From: Moraxella atlantae NBRC 14588
GTDB lineage: Bacteria > Pseudomonadota > Gammaproteobacteria > Pseudomonadales > Moraxellaceae
Assembly: GCF_001591265.1 (NCBI RefSeq)
Contig: NZ_BCUL01000001.1
Span: 284,465-348,464 of the forward strand
Reading direction: 5' to 3'
Length of the DNA: 64,000 nucleotides
Positions 18,979 to 27,049 of this stretch are shown here, piece by piece (position 1 is the stretch's first letter; each line of letters begins with the position of its first letter). The position numbers were made by a program, and so were the translations under genes. The notes beneath the pieces were generated by a model that worked only from the letters and a program-made list of their open reading frames with translations, ran no database searches and was not told the origin of the DNA.

Positions 18979-19722
18979 TTATTGAGCCAAAAATCCTTGC
19001 GATTTTAGCCACGCCTCGCCTTCGGCCACATATGGCTGACGATAAAACTGTGCAAATTTTTGCCGATATGGCAATTTTTCGCGCGCTTCGCCAAACTCAA
19101 GCATCGTCTGTTCGTATTGTGCCAGTAACTTGGGCAACGCGTCGGTTTGGTAGCGATTGTCAAAAAATACCGCGTCCATCGGCAGGCGTGGTTTGATGGG
19201 CATATCCGCCACAGGCGTGCCGATACACAACCCAAAAATCGGATAGGTGTATTTGGGCAACGCAAGCAAGTCAATCAACGCCTTGCCTGCCTGACGCAAG
19301 CCACCAATCGGACAGGTGACATAGCCCAGACTCTCTGCCGCTAACGTGGCGTTTTGTGCTGCCATTGCCGCATCAGTCGTCAAGGTGATCAGCGTATCTG
19401 CGTCAGCAAATCCTGCAAAGCTTACGCTTTTGTCTTGGTTTTGGCTTTGGTTTGCCAAAAACGCGCGATAGCCATCGATCACAAACACCAAAAACACGCT
19501 GCATTGCCCGATTTGCGGATTTTTGGGTTGCAATTCGACAATTGCTTGTCGCTGCGCAGGGTCACTGACGTTGATGATGCTGTAATGCTGCCCGTTCATC
19601 CAACTCGGGGCGCGTTGGGCGGCGTGGATGATAGCGGTCAAGTTTGCGTCACTAATGGTCGCGTTGGGATCAAACTCACGATACACGCGGTGTTGGTCGA
19701 TTAAAGCCAGCGTTGGGTTCAT
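18979..19722 (-). CDS. NfsA-type flavin nitroreductase
   Basis: 247 residues. It resembles oxygen-insensitive NADPH nitroreductase NfsA: 'LIDQHRVYREFD' near the start (FMN-binding Arg), 'AQNATLAAESLGY', 'CPIGGLRQ' and 'LPKYTYPIFGLCIGTPV...KPRLP' follow the NfsA pattern, and the length fits (E. coli NfsA, 240). Such enzymes bind FMN and reduce nitroaromatics or quinones; the natural substrate is not shown by the sequence. The ATG at 19722 is preceded by AAGGAA with good spacing; a further-upstream TTG at 19779 would overlap pabC and is rejected. It follows pabC by about 50 bases and is probably the last gene of the same transcript, ending at the terminator at 18877-18904. Confidence 0.85.
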   Translation of the reverse strand: MNPTLALIDQHRVYREFDPNATISDANLTAIIHAAQRAPSWMNGQHYSIINVSDPAQRQAIVELQPKNPQIGQCSVFLVFVIDGYRAFLANQSQNQDKSVSFAGFADADTLITLTTDAAMAAQNATLAAESLGYVTCPIGGLRQAGKALIDLLALPKYTYPIFGLCIGTPVADMPIKPRLPMDAVFFDNRYQTDALPKLLAQYEQTMLEFGEAREKLPYRQKFAQFYRQPYVAEGEAWLKSQGFLAQ

Positions 19723-19775
19723 GGTTATTCCTTGGTAGTGGCTTGGTGTTGATGTTAAATTGGCTTGTTTTTTGG

Positions 19776-20378
19776 TCAAACAAGTGGGTTTAAGGCATTG
19801 ATCAGCCGTATTTCTTCATAACGATCAAGATCGCGTAACAAAATCGGACACGCCGAAATCCGATGTTCTGCCAAAAGTTTTGCCCGCTGTGTGCCATTGA
19901 GCAATGGCGTGCTCGGCGTGTACCAGTGATTATTTTTTTTAAGCACCAAATTGCCTATCGTGCAGTCTGTGACAAAGCCGTGTTTGATGATGATCACCTC
20001 ATCGCACGCACCGCGCTGCTGTAGTAGTGTATTGAGCTGATCGCGGTTGGTAAATTTGAGCGTATAATCAATGTCATCACAAATCACGGGTTGAAACGTT
20101 AGGTTGCCTCTACGCTGATAGCCAACTAAATGCATCGCCATGTCACTGGCGTTATAATCAATCCGACAGCGCATGAGCGAATGGTTGGGCGGATTATCTG
20201 CCAAAAATTTTTGTAAAACGCTTGCCAAATCAAACACTTGATAACATTGTTTTGGATAAAAGCTTGCCAAGCTGTGCGCATAGCGGCGCTGATGGTGGGC
20301 AAGATTTTGCGGTTCGCCTTGCACAATAGCGATGGTTTCAAACAAGTCAAAAACGCGCGGATGATTAACCTGTGTCAT
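19776..20378 (-). CDS. pabC: Class IV aminotransferase-family protein, probable aminodeoxychorismate lyase (short form)
   Basis: 200 residues. PLP-dependent fold type IV protein that would cleave 4-amino-4-deoxychorismate to p-aminobenzoate and pyruvate for folate synthesis. Seen are 'FDLFETIAIVQG' at the start, the probable PLP Lys in YTLKFTNRD, and the cofactor-phosphate region 'VTDCTIGNLVLKKNNHWYTP' followed by 'LLNGTQRAKLL'. The usual proteobacterial PabC is about 270 residues, so this is the short class. Its start ATG overlaps the pabB stop (20375-20378), implying translational coupling. Assignment rests on motif and context; branched-chain or D-amino-acid aminotransferases share the fold but not this neighbourhood. 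Confidence 0.82.
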   Translation of the reverse strand: MTQVNHPRVFDLFETIAIVQGEPQNLAHHQRRYAHSLASFYPKQCYQVFDLASVLQKFLADNPPNHSLMRCRIDYNASDMAMHLVGYQRRGNLTFQPVICDDIDYTLKFTNRDQLNTLLQQRGACDEVIIIKHGFVTDCTIGNLVLKKNNHWYTPSTPLLNGTQRAKLLAEHRISACPILLRDLDRYEEIRLINALNPLV

Positions 20379-21397
20379 GATACCGCGCCATCGGTCAGTG
20401 AGCTGGCTGAATTGGCAACAGGCAAGTAGACCTTTTTAAGCAGCTCGTCATATTCTTGTTTGGCATCGCTCAATGCTGTGATACCGCCACCGCTGCGAAA
20501 ATACAATTGCTCGCCTTGTTGCTCAATGTAGCGAATCGCCACCGCGCTAACCAATGCTTCACCCAAAAACAGCCCAAACACCCCCGTGTAATAGCCGCGC
20601 GGTTGTCCCTCTGCTTGGCGGATAACTTCAAGCGTTTTTTGTTTAGGCGCGCCACAGATTGACCCTGCAGGCAGCAGTGTTGCCAAGAGTGTGCCAATCC
20701 GTGCTTGCCAATTTTGCTCTAATTTGCCCGTGATGTGAGAACTGGTTTGTAAAATATCGCCGTGATGCGTGGTGACGCTATCCACGTAGCGAAATTTATC
20801 CACTTTAACGTGAGTGGCAACCATGGCTAAATCGTTTCTTAACAAATCAACGATGGTGTAATGCTCTTGTTTTTCTTTGATATTATCCAGCAGTTGTTGT
20901 TCGGCGTTGGCAAGGTTTGCTGCTATCGTGCCCTTCATCGGGTAGGTGTGAATTTGGTTGTGATGAATTTCAACAAAGCACTCGGGTGAAAAACAAACAA
21001 ACGCATCTTTTAGCCAAATTTTGTATTTGGCTTGTCCTTGGTAAAACAGCTGCTCAAAATTTGTGCCAAGTGTAATCGGCGTGGGGCAGGTCAAATTAAG
21101 CAGGTAGGTGTCGCCATGCTGTAGAGCGCGCTGCACATGATCAAACGCTTGGCGATAATGATCAAAGCTTGGTGGCCACGCCTGTAGCGTGATAGGAAGC
21201 GGCGGCGGTGCATCGGTCGCCGCAAAATTGCGCAAGTGTTGCTGGCCAAACGTGATATCATACAGCACCCCTACCGACTTGGCTTGCGCAAGTGGCACAA
21301 TCAACGGCTTTTGTTGTTCAAAATCAATCACAAACAAAAACGGCGCGCGCAGCTTGCCAAATACGTTGGCTTGTTGGATAAAGTATTCAAACGTCAT
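20375..21397 (-). CDS. pabB: Aminodeoxychorismate synthase component I (chorismate-binding)
   Basis: 340 residues, much shorter than E. coli PabB (453), with a reduced N-terminal domain. With a glutamine amidotransferase it turns chorismate into 4-amino-4-deoxychorismate. The chorismate-binding core is complete: 'TYLLNLTCPTPI', the PMKGT motif (PIKGT in PabB, whose Lys forms the covalent intermediate and separates PabB from TrpE), 'EHYTIVDLLRNDLAMVA', 'LLPAGSICGAPKQKTLEVI', 'RGYYTGVFG' and 'AIRYIEQQ..FRSGGGI'. Its last four bases overlap pabC. It diverges from the amidotransferase gene at 21466 across 68 bases that must hold both promoters. Confidence 0.88.
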   Translation of the reverse strand: MTFEYFIQQANVFGKLRAPFLFVIDFEQQKPLIVPLAQAKSVGVLYDITFGQQHLRNFAATDAPPPLPITLQAWPPSFDHYRQAFDHVQRALQHGDTYLLNLTCPTPITLGTNFEQLFYQGQAKYKIWLKDAFVCFSPECFVEIHHNQIHTYPMKGTIAANLANAEQQLLDNIKEKQEHYTIVDLLRNDLAMVATHVKVDKFRYVDSVTTHHGDILQTSSHITGKLEQNWQARIGTLLATLLPAGSICGAPKQKTLEVIRQAEGQPRGYYTGVFGLFLGEALVSAVAIRYIEQQGEQLYFRSGGGITALSDAKQEYDELLKKVYLPVANSASSLTDGAVS

Positions 21398-21465
21398 GGT
21401 CAGGTATCAAAAAAAGTATTGCCTATAGCTTAGTCAAAACCCAACCATTTTGTAAAGATCAAATC

Positions 21466-22041
21466 ATGGCTAACAACATTGTACTCATTGATAACAACGA
21501 TTCATTTACCTACAACTTGGTTGAACTGCTGCGTCAGTTGTCCTGTGACTTTGTGGTAATCAAGGTTGGTGATCTACAACTTGATAATGTGGCAAAATTT
21601 TCGCATCTCATCATCTCGCCTGGCCCTGATGTCCCACGTGCTTATCCCAAAATTTATACCATGCTCAGCCAGTATTATCGTTCAAAAGCCATTCTTGGGA
21701 TTTGCTTGGGTCATCAAATCATCGGTGAGTTTTTTGGCGCGACGACCTATAACTTGGCAACTCCACGCCATGGTATGACAGGCAAGGTAACGCTTGCTCC
21801 GTATTACACCAGCCCAATTTTTGCCCACCTTGCACCCAGTTTTGCGGTAGGCTTATATCATTCTTGGGCGATCGGGCGGCAAAATTTCCCCGAATGTTTA
21901 CGCATCACCGCCACGTGCCAAGATGGTGTAATCATGGCGATTGAGCATGTCAGTCTGCCAATTTTTGGGGTGCAGTTTCACCCTGAGTCTTATATCTCAG
22001 CATTTGGCGAACAAATAATCCGCAACTTTGTTCGCCTGTGA
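21466..22041 (+). CDS. pabA: PabA/TrpG-type class I glutamine amidotransferase
   Basis: 191 residues. It supplies ammonia from glutamine to the chorismate enzyme. Visible are the N-terminal 'LIDNNDSFTYNLVELLRQL', the oxyanion region 'ISPGPDVPRAYP', the nucleophile Cys in GICLGHQIIGEFFG and the His-Glu pair in FGVQFHPESY. The partner is inferred from the divergent pabB: an aminodeoxychorismate synthase. Many relatives use one TrpG for both tryptophan and folate, so a dedicated copy beside pabB is notable. The motif after the oxyanion site, 'GPDVPRAYPKIY', differs from the usual GPG.P.. form. It converges on pepN with 23 bases between the stop codons and no obvious terminator. Confidence 0.86.
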   Translation: MANNIVLIDNNDSFTYNLVELLRQLSCDFVVIKVGDLQLDNVAKFSHLIISPGPDVPRAYPKIYTMLSQYYRSKAILGICLGHQIIGEFFGATTYNLATPRHGMTGKVTLAPYYTSPIFAHLAPSFAVGLYHSWAIGRQNFPECLRITATCQDGVIMAIEHVSLPIFGVQFHPESYISAFGEQIIRNFVRL

Positions 22042-22064
22042 CCGACTCGTCTTTGACACGCAGT

Positions 22065-24764
22065 TTACGCCAACATATTTGCCAAGGTTTCTTTGACATT
22101 TTTTGAGCTGATTTTTTTGCCAAAGTTTTGTAATTCGGCTTGGATATGCGATTTGGTCGGCTCAATCAACGCTTGCCAGTTTGATAACCCTTGCAGCAAG
22201 CGCGACGCAAGCAGCGGATTGCGCGCATCTAAGGTCACAATCACCGCCAAAAACTCGCGCACACCGTCTGCTGTCCACAGCTTGGTGGGTTGTGATAACA
22301 AGCCGCCGATGACCGCACGTACACGGTTTGGCGTGTTGATATCAAAATCGGCATGCAGCATCAAGCCAAAGATGTCAAGTACGCTGCTATGACGGCTGCT
22401 GGCTTGCGCGCTAAACCACAAATCCATCACCAACGCGTCATGATGGAAGCGTTGATAAAAGTCTGCCAATAGCTGATCTTTGCTTGGTAAATCATGCTCA
22501 ATCGCCGCCAATAACGCGCCTAAACGCTCAGTCATGCACGCCGCCGAATCATACTGTGTTTGCGCCCAATCTGCCGCTTGCGCCACACCTGCGGTCAATG
22601 CCATCTCTAACACCACATTGCGCCACGCGCGCACGCCCATAGCCGCTGCCGTATCCTCATACTGCCCTTGTGACAACTGAGCAAACGTGTCTTGATAAAA
22701 CGCTGCCCAAGTATCGCATAGGCTGTCGGCAACTTGCTGCTTAATTTCACGATGCCGCGCTGCCACACGCTCTGGGTCATAATGGTGCGTCATGCCGCTT
22801 GCCAATTCGCGCTCGCTTGGCATATCCAGCAGCCGCGCTGCCAACATCGGGTCAGTCTTGGCAAGGCTTGGCAAACTGGCTTGCAGCGCGGCGATATACG
22901 CGGTAGGCTCATGGTATTGCAACAAAATACGGTTTAGCAAAATCTGCGCTGCTTGCCAGCGGTTAAAGCCGTTGGTTTCATGCTGCATCAAAAATGCCAA
23001 GTCCTCGGCACTGTAAGCAAAGTTTAGCTGCACAGGGGCAGAAAAATCGCGCAACAATGACACAACAACATCGCCTGTGATGTCAGCAAAATAAAATTCT
23101 TGTTTGGCTTGGGTCAAATACAACAAGTCTTCAACCAGCACTTTGCCCGTGGCACGATCAAAAATCGCCATCTTCACGGGAATTGGCAATGGACGGGCGG
23201 TAGGATAATTGGGCACTTGGCGCACTGCTTGGGTCAGCTCAAGCGTCAGACCCGCGTTATCTTGTCCTGCATCGTTTTGGCGCACCTCACCTGCCAATAC
23301 AGGCGTACCTGCTTGTGTGTACCATGCCAAAAAGTCATGCACCTTGTCATCGGCGATTGCCAATGCCGACAGCAAGTCCTCTACCGTCACCGCTTGGCCA
23401 TCAAAGCGTTCAAAATAGGCATCGGTACCTTGGCGGAATTTGTCTTTACCCAAGAAATTGGCGATCATGCGCACAATTTCTGCGCCTTTTTCATACACAG
23501 TTGCGGTATAAAAATTGTTAATCTCAACAAAGTGGTCGGGGCGCGGTGGGTGCGCCAATGGACCTGCATCCTCGGGAAATTGAAACGCGCGCAACGTGGC
23601 GACATCGTCAATGCGTTGTACGGCAGGCGAATGCAAAGTAGCCGAGAATGACTGGTCACGAAACACGGTAAAGCCTTCTTTAAGGCACAGTTGAAACCAA
23701 TCACGGCAAGTAATGCGGTTGCCCGTCCAGTTGTGGAAATATTCGTGCGAAATCACTGACTTAACGTTAAAATTGCGGCGGTCGGTGGTGGTCTCTGGGC
23801 TCGATAGCACACACGCGGTATTAAAGATATTCAAGCCCTTGTTTTCCATTGCGCCCATGTTAAATTGGCTGACCGCAACAATCATATAACGGTCAAGGTC
23901 ATACGCGCGCCCGTAGTTGTCTTCATCCCAACGCATGGCATCTTTAAGGGCCTGCATAGCAACGTGGCATTGCTCGATGTTCTCGGGCTTGGCATACACC
24001 TCCAGTAGTACCTCGCGCCCTTCACTGGTTGTGTAATGGTCGGTTAGCGTCACCAAATCCGCCATCACACAAGCAAACAAATAGCTGGGTTTTTTGGTTG
24101 GGTCTTGCCACACAGCAAAATGGCGGTTCTCGTTGAGCTTACCGCTGTCAATCAAATTACCGTTTGCCAATAACGTTGGATAGCGGTTATCCGCCTCAAT
24201 ACGCGTGGTAAAGGTCGCCAACACGTCGGGGCGGTCGGGGTAAAAGGTGATTTTACGAAAACCTTCAGGCTCACATTGGGTGACAAACATGGTGTCGCTG
24301 CCCTCGCCTGCTTGATACAGCCCTTCAAGGCTGGTATTGGTCTGTGGCACGATGGTGACGACAGTTTCTAGGCGGCAAGTATCAGGCGCGTTGGCAATTA
24401 CCAGTTGCTCGGCATCAAGCTGATAATCTGCCGCGCTTAATGCTTGCCCGTTTAGGCTGATGGATTGTAAAGTCAAGTCACGCCCAAATAGCACCAAATC
24501 GCCTGCCGTTTTGCGCTGCAAGGTCAAATTTGCCACCACACGCGCGTGATCATCAAATAGCTGAATGGTCAAATCAATATGCTCAACACCAAACGCAGGC
24601 GGCGTGTAATCTTTTAGATAGATTTTTTGTGGTGCGTTGTCAGGCGTGTCGGTGGGTGCTTGCGCTGTTTCATCCTCTGGGGTCGGCAGATGGGCAGGCA
24701 CATCGGGCATTTCAGGATTGATGAGTTCGGGGGCGGCGACTTGGTCGGTTAGCGTGTTGGTCAT
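22065..24764 (-). CDS. pepN: Aminopeptidase N (M1 family zinc metallopeptidase)
   Basis: 899 residues (E. coli PepN, 870). Broad-specificity cytosolic aminopeptidase. Exopeptidase motif GAMEN at 304-308; zinc motif HEYFH at 340-344 with the third ligand Glu in 'LKEGFTVFRDQSFS'. The C-terminal helical domain typical of the gammaproteobacterial enzyme is present. The first 45 or so residues are an acidic Pro/Thr-rich extension before 'IYLKDYTPPAFGVEHIDL', where family similarity begins, so the true start could be a later codon. The ATG at 24764 has only a weak upstream GAGAAT. Monocistronic by position: convergent with pabA, and an interrupted region lies upstream. Confidence 0.94.
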   Translation of the reverse strand: MTNTLTDQVAAPELINPEMPDVPAHLPTPEDETAQAPTDTPDNAPQKIYLKDYTPPAFGVEHIDLTIQLFDDHARVVANLTLQRKTAGDLVLFGRDLTLQSISLNGQALSAADYQLDAEQLVIANAPDTCRLETVVTIVPQTNTSLEGLYQAGEGSDTMFVTQCEPEGFRKITFYPDRPDVLATFTTRIEADNRYPTLLANGNLIDSGKLNENRHFAVWQDPTKKPSYLFACVMADLVTLTDHYTTSEGREVLLEVYAKPENIEQCHVAMQALKDAMRWDEDNYGRAYDLDRYMIVAVSQFNMGAMENKGLNIFNTACVLSSPETTTDRRNFNVKSVISHEYFHNWTGNRITCRDWFQLCLKEGFTVFRDQSFSATLHSPAVQRIDDVATLRAFQFPEDAGPLAHPPRPDHFVEINNFYTATVYEKGAEIVRMIANFLGKDKFRQGTDAYFERFDGQAVTVEDLLSALAIADDKVHDFLAWYTQAGTPVLAGEVRQNDAGQDNAGLTLELTQAVRQVPNYPTARPLPIPVKMAIFDRATGKVLVEDLLYLTQAKQEFYFADITGDVVVSLLRDFSAPVQLNFAYSAEDLAFLMQHETNGFNRWQAAQILLNRILLQYHEPTAYIAALQASLPSLAKTDPMLAARLLDMPSERELASGMTHHYDPERVAARHREIKQQVADSLCDTWAAFYQDTFAQLSQGQYEDTAAAMGVRAWRNVVLEMALTAGVAQAADWAQTQYDSAACMTERLGALLAAIEHDLPSKDQLLADFYQRFHHDALVMDLWFSAQASSRHSSVLDIFGLMLHADFDINTPNRVRAVIGGLLSQPTKLWTADGVREFLAVIVTLDARNPLLASRLLQGLSNWQALIEPTKSHIQAELQNFGKKISSKNVKETLANMLA

Positions 24765-24935
24765 GATATTCTCAATATTGTTCAGTTATTAAAAAGTTTT
24801 ACCCAAAAATTTGGCAAAATGCGATTGGTTGGTTTAGATCATAAGGGCTAAGTGTCAAATTCTCAATTATGCGCACTTAGCACCGATTTGGCAAATCTTG
24901 TCACAAAAATCTCACGCTTGCGCTTGATAAAATCG
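24765..24935. other. Intergenic region between pepN and the phzF fragment
   Basis: About 170 AT-rich bases that should hold the divergent promoters of pepN and of the former phzF-like gene. No confident promoter is picked. Confidence 0.4.
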
Positions 24936-25082
24936 ATGAAAACTTACCCCTACCATCTGGTTAATGTATTTGCCGAAACCCATTTTGGCGGCAATCCGCT
25001 TGCCGTGTTTCCGTTCCGAAAAACCTACCTAAATCTACCAAATGGCAAATTTAGCGTTTTCTTTCTACTTCACCGTTGTTAG
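24936..25082 (+). pseudogene. N-terminal fragment of a PhzF-family isomerase
   Basis: The ATG at 24936 opens 'MKTYPYHLVNVFAETHFGG' followed by NPLAVFP, which is the typical first 26 residues of PhzF/phenazine-biosynthesis-like epimerases (a conserved Phe/Gly-Gly-Asn-Pro-Leu-Ala start). After about base 25013 the similarity ends. The frame runs on through unrelated sequence to a TAG at 25080-25082, next to the right end of the IS607-type element. The remaining 230 or so residues expected for PhzF are not on either side of the element, so this is a truncated remnant, not an expressed enzyme. Confidence 0.75.
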
Positions 25083-25129
25083 CTTGCTGCCATTGGGCTA
25101 AAGTCTTACATCAACTCCATAGACTGACA

Positions 25130-25169
25130 CGGTGGAACTCACCGCCTTATTAACTGCCTAGGCAGTTAA
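25130..25169 (-). ncRNA. Candidate omega RNA (reRNA) region at the tnpB 3' end
   Basis: TnpB proteins are guided by an RNA made from the tnpB 3' end and IS right end. Here the tnpB stop codon sits in a perfect 20-base palindrome (TTAACTGCCTAGGCAGTTAA, 25150-25169), followed on the minus strand by a second hairpin (25144-25130). The RNA probably extends from inside tnpB to about 25055. This is inference from the known class; the limits are not visible. Confidence 0.45.
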
Positions 25170-26315
25170 AACTTTTGTTGCGTTGTTTAAAATATTGATA
25201 CTGGCATTTACATCACGGTCATGTTGTTTGTGACAGCTAGGGCATTGCCAGTTACGCACATTCAAGGCTAAATCCGCTTTAGCCATAACAAAACCGCAAT
25301 TTGAGCAGGTTTTGCTTGACGGATAAAATCTATCCACTTCTTTAACGACTTTGCCCCATTGGTTTGCCTTGTAAATCAGTTGGCGTTTAAACTCGTAAAA
25401 ACCTAAATCGCTAATGGCTCGGCTTAATTTACGGTTTTGTACCATGCCTTTGACATTCAGATTTTCAAGGCAAATCACATCATAGCCTTTAACAAGCTGT
25501 GTGGTGAGTTTGTGACTAAAGTCTTGGCGGATATTGCTGATTTTGGCGTGTAATCGTGATAGCTTGGTTTTCGCTTTGGCACGATTGTTACTACCTTTTT
25601 GTTTACGGCTAAGTTGTTTGCTTAGGCGTTTGAGTTTTTGTAATTGCTGTTTAAGTGGTTTGGGTGCTTGGATTTTTGTACCGTCTGATAACACGGCTAA
25701 GTCGGTAATACCTAAGTCAATACCCACTGCTTTACCTGTTTTGGGTAAATGGTTTGTGACAGCTTCGAGTTTAACAGCAATACTGACAAACCAGTTTTCA
25801 CCACGCTTAAAAACTTTGGCAGATAGGATTTTACCATCATAGCGTAAGGGTTCACGCATTTTGACCCAACCAAGGTTAGGAATTTTGATACGTTTGTGAT
25901 CTATTTTAAATTGGTCGTTGGAGAGGCTAAATCTGTCGTTTACGCCTTTTTTGCGAAATTGTGGGTATTTAGCTTCCCCTTTAAAAAAGCGTTTGAATGC
26001 GTCCCCGAGTTGCATAATGGCAAGCTGTGGGCTACATTTGGTAACTTCTAACATAAAGGGAAACTGAGTGCGTTTGATGGCGTTAAGCTGTTTACGCAAG
26101 CTGCCTTGCGATGGCTTGTTTAGTTTGGTGATGTCAATTTCAATGCCTTTTGCTAAACAATCATCACGGTAAGCCTTGTCTGCTTGATATTGGGTTTGCC
26201 ATTCTGCCAACGCCCAGTTATAGGCAAGGCGAGCGACACCGCAAGCTTTAGCAAAGTAGGTGGCTTGTTTGTCGGTAGGGTCAAGTCGAATGATGTGTCC
26301 ACGAATGACGGTCAT
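25158..26315 (-). CDS. tnpB: TnpB RNA-guided endonuclease homologue (IS607-associated)
   Basis: 385 residues, full length for TnpB. All catalytic landmarks are present: RuvC-I GIDLGITDLA, RuvC-II CLENLNVKGM with the Glu, zinc finger CSNC...CPSC, and RuvC-III HDRDVNASINIL with the final Asp. The N-terminal region (about 1-180) matches the helix-turn-helix and wedge parts of TnpB. Such proteins cut DNA next to a short motif under guidance of an RNA from the element's right end and help the IS survive excision. The start ATG at 26315 overlaps the stop of the tnpA remnant. Because tnpA is broken, this copy can persist only as a stand-alone nuclease gene. Confidence 0.93.
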   Translation of the reverse strand: MTVIRGHIIRLDPTDKQATYFAKACGVARLAYNWALAEWQTQYQADKAYRDDCLAKGIEIDITKLNKPSQGSLRKQLNAIKRTQFPFMLEVTKCSPQLAIMQLGDAFKRFFKGEAKYPQFRKKGVNDRFSLSNDQFKIDHKRIKIPNLGWVKMREPLRYDGKILSAKVFKRGENWFVSIAVKLEAVTNHLPKTGKAVGIDLGITDLAVLSDGTKIQAPKPLKQQLQKLKRLSKQLSRKQKGSNNRAKAKTKLSRLHAKISNIRQDFSHKLTTQLVKGYDVICLENLNVKGMVQNRKLSRAISDLGFYEFKRQLIYKANQWGKVVKEVDRFYPSSKTCSNCGFVMAKADLALNVRNWQCPSCHKQHDRDVNASINILNNATKVLTA

Positions 26316-26479
26316 TCTAAAACCTCTTTGACGGCTTCGAGTAGTTGTTTATTTTTCTTACTGCGTGAGCCGTAAAGCCGTGCTCAAAATACGGTGATAA
26401 TTTCGAGTACGTCTTGGGCGAGTTCCTCTTCAAAGGATAGGTTTTCGCCTTGATTGATGCTTATTAATCTATTCATCAT
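26312..26479 (-). pseudogene. tnpA: C-terminal remnant of IS607-type serine recombinase TnpA, with an in-frame TGA
   Basis: Translating 26479 down to 26312 gives 'MMNRLISINQGENLSFEEE' and 'LAQDVLEIITVF', a TGA (26386-26384), then 'ARLYGSRSKKNKQLLEAVK' and 'EVLE' with a stop overlapping the tnpB start. The segment 'EEELAQDVLEIITVF-x-ARLYGSRSKKNK' matches the C terminus of IS607-family resolvases, where a Ser sits at the position of the TGA. The catalytic N-terminal domain is gone; an upstream in-frame TAA at about 26497 shows there is no hidden continuation. Non-functional. Confidence 0.8.
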
Positions 26480-26519
26480 GGGTATTATTGAATAGATTTA
26501 GTTAGATTTCAATAAGCAG

Positions 26520-27032
26520 TTAGTAACCCTGCTTTTTGGCAGCACGACGCTTGCGAAAAAAATCTTGCAACAAAATACGACTTTGCTCTGCCAATAGCCC
26601 TTGCTCTACCTGTAAGTGGTGATTATAAAACGTTTGTTGGCAAAAATTTTGCTGGCTGACAATCACACCTGCTTTGGGCTCAGTTGCTGCAAACACCAAC
26701 CGCGCCACACGGGCATGGATCAGTGCGCCCAAACACATTGTGCATGGTTCTAGCGTAACGTATAGCGTGCAATCAGGTGGCAAACGGTAGTTTTTTAGTC
26801 GCGCACACGCCTGCCGAACCGCCACCACTTCGGCATGTGCAGTCGCGTCGTGGCGCAAAATCGGCTGGTTAAACCCCGTCGCAAGAATGCGCTGATCATG
26901 CACCAACACCGCGCCCACAGGCACTTCGCCCAAGCTACCGCCGTATGCTGCACACCCCAGCGCGATGGTCATAAAACTGCTGTCTAAATCGCTAAAAACT
27001 GGCGGCTCTAAGCGCACATCATTACAGATCAT
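26520..27032 (-). CDS. tadA: tRNA-specific adenosine deaminase TadA
   Basis: 170 residues. It deaminates adenosine 34 of tRNA-Arg(ACG) to inosine. The zinc deaminase motifs are HAE in 'DATAHAEVVAVRQA' and PCTMC in 'VTLEPCTMCLGALIHARV', with the family's 'GEVPVGAVLV' and a basic C-terminal tail 'FFRKRRAAKKQ'. The start at 27032 (ATG) leaves 17 bases to the ung stop codon; the later Met21 would give a more usual TadA length, so about 20 N-terminal residues are uncertain. It is the last gene of the long co-directional run, and the IS607 remnant lies just beyond its stop codon. Confidence 0.92.
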   Translation of the reverse strand: MICNDVRLEPPVFSDLDSSFMTIALGCAAYGGSLGEVPVGAVLVHDQRILATGFNQPILRHDATAHAEVVAVRQACARLKNYRLPPDCTLYVTLEPCTMCLGALIHARVARLVFAATEPKAGVIVSQQNFCQQTFYNHHLQVEQGLLAEQSRILLQDFFRKRRAAKKQGY

Positions 27033-27049
27033 GGCACAATCGCGGCGTG

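Larger units (their letters stand above)
25055..26479 (-). mobile_element. IS607-type element: tnpB intact, tnpA reduced to its last codons
   Basis: Read on the minus strand: a 56-codon remnant of the serine-recombinase TnpA (26479-26312), overlapping the start of tnpB by the ATGA typical of IS607 tnpA-tnpB pairs, then tnpB (26315-25158), then a structured right end. The right end has a 20-base palindrome over the tnpB stop (25150-25169) and a hairpin CGGTG/CACCG (25130-25144). The right boundary near 25055 is approximate. The left end with most of tnpA is missing, so the element should not be able to move by itself. It borders tadA on one side and a broken phzF on the other. Confidence 0.75.

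Noticed and set aside
24852..24935. 28-codon upstream extension of the phzF fragment
   Set aside because: Similarity to PhzF begins at the internal ATG at 24936; the upstream codons are intergenic-looking.
25150..25169. The 20-base palindrome as a simple terminator for tnpB
   Set aside because: No T tract follows on the minus strand; an IS end or guide-RNA structure fits better.
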